In this document: positions 58,475-64,000 of the stretch, piece by piece
Position numbering within the stretch: the stretch's first letter is position 1
Layout of the letters: each line of letters begins with the position of its first letter
From: Saccharopolyspora spinosa NRRL 18395
GTDB taxonomy: Bacteria; Actinomycetota; Actinomycetes; Mycobacteriales; Pseudonocardiaceae
Length of the DNA stretch: 64,000 bases
Assembly (NCBI RefSeq): GCF_000194155.1
Contig: NZ_GL877882.1
Coordinates: 382,233 to 446,232 of the forward strand
Reading direction: 5' to 3'
The notes under the pieces: generated by a model
Seen by the model: only the letters and a program-made list of their open reading frames with translations
Told to the model about the DNA's origin: nothing
Databases searched by the model: none
Made by a program: the position numbers and the translations under genes

Positions 58475-59400
58475 AGGCGGCCCCGTTCGTGGATCCAGCG
58501 GCGGTCTTGCCGGTGGGCTTGCCGGTGGACGCGGTGCGGGTGCTGGTGCCGGCGGGTGTGGTGTCCGCGGATGTGGTGTCTGGTGGCGGGTTGGTTGAGT
58601 TCGTGCGGGGTGGTGTTGCGGGTTCTGCTGGTGGTCCTGTGGTGCTGATCGCCGAGGGCGGTGCGGGTGCGGGTGTGGGTGTGGTGGCGGGTCAGGGTTC
58701 GGCTCTGGCGCGGGGTGTGGGGCGGGATGTTGTTGCGTTGGTGCCGGGGCCGGGACGGCAAGGACGTTCAGGGCGGTAAGGAGGGTGCCGATGGCAGCGT
58801 GCCGGGCGGAAAGCCGGCTCGTGACGTTCCAGAGGTGTCAGGTCATCAGCCGGACCGCCCGGGCGCACCGCTGCAGGCGTATTCCGATGGGGTAGTGGGT
58901 TCCGAGCAGCACCGGCCGGACACACCACCACCGGCATATTCAGACACGGTAGTGGGTTCCGAGCAGCGCCAGCCAGGCGCACTGCTGCCAGCACATTCCG
59001 ATGGGGTCGTGGGGTCTGGGCAGCACCGGCCGGGCGCACCGCTGCCGGCACATTCCGCTGAGGTAGTGGGTTCCGAGCAGGACCGGCCGAGTACACCGCC
59101 GCCGCCGTACAGTGCGGTTGCCGGTGGCGATCAGGTGCCCGGAGCGCATGGTGTGGATGTGCCTGGGAACCGGTCGCTGGGGGTGCATGCCTCGCAGACA
59201 CCGGACTCACCAGCGGTGACCCCAGGTAAGGAGGGTGCCGTTGGCAGTGTGCCGGGCGGGAAGTCGGCTCGTGGTGTTCCAGAGGTGCCAGGTTCCGGGC
59301 CGGACCGGCCAGGCGCACCGCTGCCAGCGTATTCCGATGGGGTAGTGGGTTCCGGGCAGGAACGGCCGGGTAACTTTGCATCACAACAACTTCGGCGTGT
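58475..59400 (+). pseudogene. Proline-rich repeat region of a large polymorphic-toxin-like protein
   Basis: Plus-strand coding remnants: after the 92-bp repeat the frame reads SADVVSGGGLVEFVRGGVAG and GVVAGQGSALARGVGRDVVA, then shifts near 58755 and gives a long spacer with 19-residue repeats (58853-59134) and another block (GAHGVDVPGNRSLG, GGKSARGVPEVPGS) that itself occurs twice (58776-58845 and 59225-59293; 58429-58475 and 59130-59175). Such spacers connect the secretion domain and the toxic tip of giant actinobacterial toxins. There is no intact start or tip domain here; at about 59400 the frame ends in IS21 sequence. Confidence 0.5.
58853..59134 (+). repeat. Tandem 57-bp repeats encoding a PPxY-like 19-residue unit
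   Basis: Five units: 58853-58909, 58910-58966, 58967-59023, 59024-59080 and a 54-base unit 59081-59134; a lone further copy is at 59303-59359. The protein unit is roughly DRPGAPLPAYSDGVVGSEQ. Units differ by several substitutions each, so the array is not very recent, but its period is strict. Confidence 0.85.
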
Positions 59401-59479
59401 CACCGCCACACGCACCAGCCGCAGCCACGACGACTACCCAGAGCCACAGATGCTTACCCGGAAAGGGTCAGTGGGGCTC

Positions 59480-59890
59480 CTGGTGCGGGCGGAACATCGA
59501 ACCCCCCCTCGGCGGTCGCGGACTCGAGGACACTGGGCAGTGCTTCGGCGGCGGCGTGCAGCTTGAGCGCCGCGAGGTGACCGCGCAGCTGCTGGTAGAG
59601 ACTGGCCTGCGCTGGTGTGGATGGGGCAGCGTCGAGGGTCGTGTTCAGGGTCGTTTTTTGTTGCTGTCATTGGGTTTCCTCTCTCGCTATGACTTCTCGG
59701 CTGGGGCGGGCAGGGGCAGGGTGGTGCGGGCGACGGCTGCGGCGGCGTAGCAGGCGAGATCGATCACGACTTCACCACTGGCGTCCACGCCGCCGCTTGA
59801 CGCTGCGTCGGTGCGCTGGGCGCGTAGGGCATCGGCGGCTGCCGGTGCGTCCGGTCAGGGTGGGATGCGCTGCTTGCTGCGGTGCGGCCG
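59480..59890 (-). pseudogene. IS21-type istA end and istB start
   Basis: On the minus strand RPHRSKQRIPP and AAADALRAQRTDAAS lead to SGEVVIDLACYAAAAVARTT and a TAG near 59690, the end of istA. GAGAGGAAACCC follows as ribosome site and ATG starts istB at about 59674: MTATK, then after one extra A in a run of six, TTLNTTLDAAPSTPAQASLY, QQLRGHLAALKLHAAAEALP and SVLESATAEGG, the characteristic IstB N-terminus. The ATPase domain of istB is missing. The order istA-istB and the ribosome site are as in IS21 elements. Confidence 0.65.
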
Positions 59891-59925
59891 GGCGAACGCC
59901 GGGGCGAGCCCCGCGGGCGCGGGCC

Positions 59926-60125
59926 GTGGCATGCTGCGTCCGGGACGGGGAAGCGGGTTCAGCGGCGTGGGGTCCCTCGGGGGGAGTTGGGTGGGTGGGT
60001 TGTGCGGGCTCAAAAGGAGGGAAAGGCCACGACGGCTAAGGAAGGACTGAACTGGCTGCGTGCACAGGGTCGCGGGGTTGGAGATAAGGCTTGGCGGGAG
60101 GCGTGGCGTGGTGTTGTGGAGGCTG
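59926..60125 (+). repeat. Diverged repeat R2, copy A (copies B and C at 62020-62335)
   Basis: A unit of about 185 bases. In the same plus-strand frame all copies encode GWVVRAQ-x-EG-x-ATT, then WLR-x-QG-x-GV-x3-AW-x2-AWR. Copy A reads KRVQRRGVPRGELGGWVVRA and GLNWLRAQGRGVGDKAWREA. Preserved protein pattern despite DNA divergence indicates that it was coding, probably a repeated domain of the large toxin-like protein. Confidence 0.55.
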
Positions 60126-60139
60126 GTGTTGCTCATTTG

Positions 60140-60191
60140 GCAGCACGACGAAGACCACGATGGTCAACGCCACGAATGCCAGATCGGCCAT
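60140..60191 (-). pseudogene. Fragment of a short single-span membrane protein
   Basis: ATG 60191 with AAGGGGGA before it starts MADLAFVALTIVVFVVL, a single hydrophobic span of the kind seen in KdpF-like peptides. After 17 codons it joins unrelated repeat R2 antisense sequence. It lies just downstream of the membrane protein gene at 60220-60738. A chimeric second copy starts the same way at about 61344. Confidence 0.35.
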
Positions 60192-60219
60192 GACGTCCCC
60201 CTTCATCGCTCGCCCGACA

Positions 60220-60738
60220 TCAAACTGGATGTGCGCAGCGGTCGCCGCGGGCCGCCGCCAAGGGCTCGCTTGCCTCCCGCGCCGGGGCCGTGTCGTTCGA
60301 AGGCACGACCAGCTCGGCTCGCGGCGCAGGACGAGCGGTGGGAATCGACATCGAGACCGTCGACCGCTCGCGAGCACGGACCGCGACCCAACCGCAGAGG
60401 ACGCCGATGAGCGCGGCACCCGCGAGCGTGCCCAGCCGTACGGCGTCGCTGACGCCTTCCCACGCGAGATCTCCGCGAGTGTGAACCACGAAGCCGTTCA
60501 GGAGCATCCAGCCCAACGCCGAGGTGACCAGTGCACCCGGGGCGTTGCGGATCGCGGCGGCGTACCCGCCGACGACGAGGCTGAGCACGACCAACCCGGC
60601 CACCGGCTCGCCCGACCACCAAGCAGCCACGCTGGCAGGCACCGTCCCGACCGCTACGACGAAGTAACCCACCGCCGACGACGTCGCGGGCCCTGCCACG
60701 GACCGACGCGCCGGGCCACAATTCCGGAAATCACGCAT
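60220..60738 (-). CDS. Hypothetical membrane protein, four predicted spans
   Basis: A 172-residue protein from ATG 60738 with GGGGGCG-like purines before it. Hydrophobic spans: SSAVGYFVVAVGTVPASVAAW, VAGLVVLSLVVGGYAAAI, ALVTSALGWMLLNGFVV and LGTLAGAALIGVLCGWVAV, followed by a polar tail ending in AHPV. The combination of two N-terminal spans, then a span ended by LNGFVVHTRGDLAWEG, resembles small membrane proteins that precede potassium-transport (kdp) genes in actinomycetes, but no kdp gene is seen. A second copy lacking the C-terminal third is at 61372-61621. The present copy looks intact. Confidence 0.5.
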   Translation of the reverse strand: MRDFRNCGPARRSVAGPATSSAVGYFVVAVGTVPASVAAWWSGEPVAGLVVLSLVVGGYAAAIRNAPGALVTSALGWMLLNGFVVHTRGDLAWEGVSDAVRLGTLAGAALIGVLCGWVAVRARERSTVSMSIPTARPAPRAELVVPSNDTAPAREASEPLAAARGDRCAHPV

Positions 60739-60770
60739 CGCCACGCCCCCTGCCTTCGTCCGCAGGCGGT
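60489..60770. repeat. 282-bp direct repeat, copy 1 (copy 2 at 61372-61653)
   Basis: Equal length and about 97% identity by eye. It covers the first two thirds of the membrane-protein gene and its leader. A second matching block of 48 bases, 60171-60218 and 61323-61370, lies beyond; in copy 2 the 270 bases between the blocks are deleted. So copy 2 is a deletion derivative of copy 1. Confidence 0.8.
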
Positions 60771-60851
60771 TACCACCCCAGTCAAGCTCGCCAGGAACCC
60801 GCGACCAGGGGTCTTGACGCAATTACTACGGAAAGCGACGGAAACCTGACG

Positions 60852-61128
60852 ATGGTGCGCATGGCTCGTCCGGTGTTTGTGGGTGTGAAGCCGCCGGAGC
60901 GGGTGGCGTTTGATTTGGTGGTGGATGAGGTTGCGGTCACGCTGCATCGGGCAACGCGAGATGGTCTGTCCGAGCAAGCGGCTGGTGAGGCCGCGCGGGC
61001 GCGTGCTGAAGAGCTGGCGGTGAGGGTGCGGGAGGCGGGTTTGGAGGGTGCGCCGGATTTGCGGCGTACTGCCCGGCCTCCGGTGTGTGGTGCTGAGGGT
61101 GGTGTGTCGTCGTCTGTGGGGGGTGGCG
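60852..61128 (+). pseudogene. N-terminal fragment of toxin-like protein, cut by ssgA remnant
   Basis: ATG 60852 starts MVRMARPVFVGVKPPERVAF, DLVVDEVAVTLHRATRDGLS, then EEQ-type helix EAARARAEELAVRVREAGLE and RTARPPVCGAEGG. It resembles 58040-58260 without IS interruption. At 61128 the frame passes abruptly into antisense ssgA-like sequence. The family is unknown. Confidence 0.45.
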
Positions 61129-61325
61129 ATCAGCCCGTCGGCCAGCAGGTCGCGAGCGATCACCCAATCCACCTGACCATCCGCGCCCACATTGAGCTTC
61201 ATGGCGATCTCATACGGATTCCGGCTGTCGTACCGCAGCTCCACACCAACCGGGGCGATCACACCCGCCGGGGCTACCAGGTTGAAGATCATGGTGGCGA
61301 GCACCGTGCCGTGATCGTTTGCCAC
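61129..61325 (-). pseudogene. Chimeric, truncated copy of the ssgA-like gene
   Basis: The minus strand encodes NDHGTVLATMIFNLVAPAGV, IAPVGVELRYDSRNPYEIAM and VDWVIARDLLADGLIA, nearly identical to residues 4-68 of the intact protein at 13819-14244 (Ser to Ala and Thr to Ala changes). At the start it is fused in frame to MADLAFVA, the first residues of the short membrane peptide, and at the end to unrelated sequence after ADGLIA. It keeps a ribosome site and start (ATG about 61344), so a hybrid peptide could be made. Confidence 0.75.
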
Positions 61326-61371
61326 GAATGCCAGATCGGCCATGACGTCCCCCTTCATCGCTCGCCCGACG

Positions 61372-61621
61372 CGAAGCCGTTCAGGAACAACCAGCCCAAC
61401 ACCGAGGTGACCAGTGCACCCGGGGCATTGCGGATCGCGGCGGCATACCCGCCGACGACGAGGCTGAGCACGACCAACCCGGCCACCGGCTCGCCCGACC
61501 ACCAGGCAGCCACGCTGGCGGGCAGCGTCCCGACCGCTACGACGAGGTAACCCACCGCCGACGACGTCGCGGGCCCTGCCACGGACCGACGCGCCGGGCC
61601 ACAATTCCGGAAATCACGCAT
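61372..61621 (-). pseudogene. Truncated second copy of the membrane protein gene
   Basis: Same start (MRDFRNCGPARRS) and first three spans as the intact copy at 60220-60738, but it breaks off after LGWLFLNGFA and reads out into SGER. The missing 270 bases match the deleted segment described for the 282-bp repeat. Confidence 0.6.
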
Positions 61622-61653
61622 CGCCACGCCCCCTGCCTTCGTCCGCAGGCGGT

Positions 61654-62015
61654 GAACGCTTGACGGTGGGGCGGGACATGCCGCAGGGCACCGGGGTGGA
61701 GTCGGTGATCCACACGGTGTCATGCCAGAAGTCGGTGTCGCGGGCCAGTACCCGGATGATCCGTTTGATCCGCGGCAGTGCGGCACGCAGGCGCTTGTTG
61801 TACCCGGACTGTCCGGGCAGGTAGGGGAACAGATGCCGCAGGTGTGTGCGGGTGTAGCGCAGCCATCGGGCCTCATTGTGAAAGCCCAGCATCGCCTGCA
61901 TGACGGCCAGGCACAGTAACTCGGAGTGGCTGAGCTTGGGTGGCCGACCAGGCAGCCGAGCCGAACCGGCCAGGTCATCGTCGATTTTGACGTAGAGTGC
62001 GATCACGAGGGTGTC
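61654..62015 (-). pseudogene. IS982-family transposase, N-terminal fragment
   Basis: The minus strand reads DLDTLVIALYVKIDDDLAGS, PPKLSHSELLCLAVMQAMLG, HLRHLFPYLPGQSGYNKRLR and VWITDSTPVPCGMSRPTVKR, the N-terminal half of an IS982-type transposase including the first catalytic Asp (ITDSTPV). At 61653 it is joined to the leader of the membrane-protein copy. A C-terminal half of an IS982 transposase is at 62815-63360, but its relative order on the minus strand is wrong for one simple gene, so rearrangement or two elements must be assumed. Confidence 0.7.
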
Positions 62016-62019
62016 CAGG

Positions 62020-62335
62020 TCTGTCGGTTGTGCGGGCTCAAAACGAGGGAGGGGCCACGACGGCTGACGAAGGACGGAAATGGCTTCGTACACAGGGGGT
62101 CGGGGTTGGAGATAAGGCTTGGCTGGCTGCGTGGCGTGCTGCGTCCGGGACGGATAAGCGGGTTCACCGGCCCGGGGTCCCTCGGGAGGAGTTGGTTGGG
62201 TGGGTTGTGCGGGCTCAAACCGAGGGACGAGCCACGACGATTGAGGCAGGACGGAAATGGCTTCGTACACAGGGGGTCGGGGTTGAAAATCAGGCTTGGC
62301 GGGTTGCGTGGCGTGGTGTTGTGGGTAGTGTCGGA
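62020..62335 (+). repeat. Diverged repeat R2, copies B and C in tandem
   Basis: Copy B (about 62020-62148) and copy C (about 62148-62335) each encode the pattern GRKWLRTQGVGV and AWRAAS or AWRGVV, with EELVGWVVRAQTEGRATT between them. B and C share long identical stretches such as GGAAATGGCTTCGTACACAG. They are plus-strand coding remnants of the repeated domain also found at 59926-60125. Confidence 0.6.
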
Positions 62336-62531
62336 TGTACTCCGTAAGCGCCGCGCGTAGGTGCCGTTCGCCGAAGATCAACAGGCGGTCGGTGAGTTCG
62401 GGTCGGACGGTGCGCACGAACCGTTCAGGAAAACAGTTCGCCCGCGGGCAGCGCGGGGGAGTCTTGACTACGCGGATGCTTGCATCGGCGAGGACCGCTT
62501 CGAACGACGTGGTGAACTGGCCGGGGATCAT
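62325..62531 (-). pseudogene. IS3-type integrase-core transposase, C-terminal fragment
   Basis: On the minus strand FEAVLADASIRVVKTPPRCP, RANCFPERFVRTVRPELTDR and LLIFGERHLRAALTEYIRHY are the end of the integrase core, with the catalytic Glu expected in the ERFV segment. It is cut by repeat R2. The N-terminal part of this transposase type lies at 33380-33506. Bases 62532-62814 contain no supported gene. Confidence 0.65.
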
Positions 62532-62814
62532 GCCCGACCACGGACAACGCCCAGGTCAGCAGCACTGAAGGATTTCTGAAGCGCTACGAGCAGTTCCGCG
62601 AACGGCGCGGGGACTGGCGAGGGCGGGTCGCCGAGACGCAGCAGCACCCTGATCACCGTCTCTGATGACATCGTCGACGGTGAGCCGGACGAGTAAGGAG
62701 GCCGCGCGTCTCGCGGATGTCCAAGCGGGTGCCGGGTGTCCATCCGAGGGCGTGCAGGAGGGCGTGATCGGCAGCCCCCAGAGGAGCTAGCTAGACGAGT
62801 AAGTCTGAATACGA

Positions 62815-63360
62815 TCAGTGATCGTAGGCGGTGAGTGAGCGAGTGACTGGCTGGCCGGTGCGGAAGTTGTGCCAGATCGCGGCGGCCAGGGCCAGCACAC
62901 GCTGGGCCACGCGCACGCTGACGCCCTCGGCCGTGCGGGCGCCGTGTTGTTCCAGGTCCAGCTGGCCCTTCAGGGTGTCGTTGACCGACTCGATGAGTTG
63001 GCGGACTTTCTTGAGCATCGGCTCGCCTGCTCGCAGGACCTCCTTCTTGCGCGACGGGCGCAGCAGCGTGATGCCCTGTTCGGACAGTGATCGTTCGAAG
63101 GTCTTCGAGGCGAACCCCTTGTCACTGATCAGCAGCAGCCCGGCCCGGTCCTTGATCATCTCGGCGTCGACCGGCGTGGCCGACACCCGGCCGGAAGGAT
63201 CCACCCGGGCCATCCCGTAGGTCACCGGCAGCTCGCGGTGCCGGGCGATGACCGGGAGAGGCAGACCGTGGCCCTCGCCGCGCCCCGCGTCGGCTGGGCA
63301 GCCGCGGTCGGTGATCGTGGGCGGCACCAGCCCCGTGATGATCCGCTCACGCATGGCCAC
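62815..63360 (-). pseudogene. IS982-family transposase, C-terminal fragment
   Basis: The minus strand encodes RAGLLLISDKGFASKTFERS, EQGITLLRPSRKKEVLRAGE, PMLKKVRQLIESVNDTLKGQ and LDLEQHGARTAEGVSVRVAQ, ending in SLTAYDH and a TGA at 62815-62817. The catalytic Asp (ISDKGF) and Glu (IESVND) are present. The upstream part (63245-63360) is less clear and may be in a different frame. The first catalytic Asp portion is absent here. Confidence 0.7.
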
Positions 63361-63486
63361 CGCCCCGGTGACCAGCGAGGACCCGGAAAAAACACGCCTG
63401 CGGACAGAGGAAGTCGCGACGGCTGCAGCGCCGTCGCGACACGGTGTTCAAGTACTCTTCGCGCTGGGGAAATCTCACCAGTTTTT

Positions 63487-63612
63487 GTGTCCGAGGGGGA
63501 CTTGCACACTATCCACCCGCCTTCTGCTTCCCGAAATCGGTTGAGGCAGAAGGCGTTTGCTGTCCAACGCGTCCCGTCGGGGCCCGCCTGGGGCACCGTG
63601 GCGGGACATATG
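63487..63612 (+). repeat. Direct repeat R1, copy 2
   Basis: Matches 56262-56395, best over the first 25 bases (63487-63511). In this copy the surroundings are IS982 and IS3-type debris. See copy 1 for the possible attachment-site character. Confidence 0.5.
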
Positions 63613-63710
63613 AGGCTGCCTCGTGGGCTGCGGAAACATCGATTTGTTCGCGGGTAGGACGGGTGCTGTCGGGTCCTGGTGTGTCCCAAACGTGCCGGTG
63701 GCAGATCTAG

Positions 63711-63851
63711 CGTGCGCCTAATTAGCCGGGTTTTCATGCGGGAGTCGATCGAGTACCCGACGATCTTGTTCGAGTAGCAGTCCTTGACCGCACACAGATA
63801 CAGCTTGCCCTCGTTGGTGGGGTGTTCGGTGATATCGGTCAACCATTTCAC
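63711..63851 (-). pseudogene. IS3-type integrase-core transposase, middle fragment
   Basis: KWLTDITEHPTNEGKLYLCA followed by VKDCYSNKIVGYSIDSRMKT is the part around the first two catalytic Asp residues of the IS3-type integrase core (TDITE and KDCYSN). It continues toward the window end in a neighbouring frame with weaker similarity (about 63852-64000) and is cut on the other side by repeat R1. Confidence 0.7.
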
Positions 63852-64000
63852 AGGTGATCACCTTGGCGGCTCCTGCGGGGCCGCCTGCTTTCCGCGCATA
63901 GGTCGGGTGCGTAGGCGAGCAATGGCCGGGTACCCGAAGCGCTGTGCACGTGAACACGGTGACTTTGTTTCCCTAGCCTCGGGTTGGTCGTTTGGCGAAG

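Noticed and set aside
58845..59135. Considered as a CRISPR array because of regular direct repeats
   Set aside because: Units are 57 bp without unique spacers and translate as a 19-residue protein repeat; no cas genes are present.

Overview
The window is GC-rich actinobacterial DNA. An SsgA-family sporulation regulator, NB-ARC/STAND regulators, many GTG starts and remnants of WXG/T7SS-type polymorphic-toxin genes point to a morphologically complex actinomycete, most likely of the Pseudonocardiaceae (a Saccharopolyspora-like genome is my guess, not proven).

Layout. (1) 1-8.9 kb: a catabolic operon with a polar-amino-acid-type ABC transporter, an aldehyde dehydrogenase, two DapA-family lyases (each broken by a single extra G), an MR/MLE enolase-superfamily enzyme and an FAD oxidoreductase, ending at a convergent GntR/FCD regulator. 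The palindrome TTACCGGTAA lies before both the first DapA-like gene and the regulator. (2) 9-13.4 kb: orphan phage terminase small subunit, a tiny secreted ricin-repeat protein, a decayed IS30-type element that carries the 3' end of a group II intron, and an intact IS5-type element. (3) 13.8-26.2 kb: SsgA-like protein, a membrane-anchored HTH protein with a divergent secreted SH3-like protein, a STAND/TPR protein with a short RHIM-like N-terminal motif, an aldehyde dehydrogenase with a divergent PadR regulator, a Ros-type zinc-finger protein with three HTH-like repeats, IS scars, and a LuxR-type NB-ARC regulator.

(4) 26.3-54.7 kb: a large catabolic island. A LysR-controlled operon (enoyl-CoA hydratase, acyl-CoA ligase, MHS-type transporter, OYE/FAD oxidoreductase with altered active-site residues) is followed by a minus-strand operon of two ACMSD-type amidohydrolases, a stand-alone Rieske protein and a phthalate-dioxygenase-reductase-type protein. 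Then come an MFS carrier, a second-type ilvC, a LysR regulator, and a seven-gene plus-strand operon (3-hydroxyisobutyrate-type dehydrogenase, aldehyde dehydrogenase, enoyl-CoA hydratase, CaiB CoA-transferase, LutA with a frameshift, LutB, LutC), a GntR/FCD regulator, and a minus-strand acyl-CoA ligase/thiolase/SDR operon divergent from an IclR regulator. A TGGATCCA palindrome recurs in the promoter regions of several of these units and may define one regulon. Together the genes suggest uptake, CoA activation, beta-oxidation-like and hydroxy-acid oxidation steps for one or more aromatic or branched acids; the substrates cannot be read from sequence.

(5) 54.7-64 kb: a gene graveyard. Fragments of a large repeat-rich polymorphic-toxin-like protein, a T7SS signal domain, IS21 (istA/istB), Tn554-like, IS982, IS3-type and group II intron pieces, a chimeric copy of the ssgA-like gene and several exact direct duplications are stitched together. 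Few genes here look intact.
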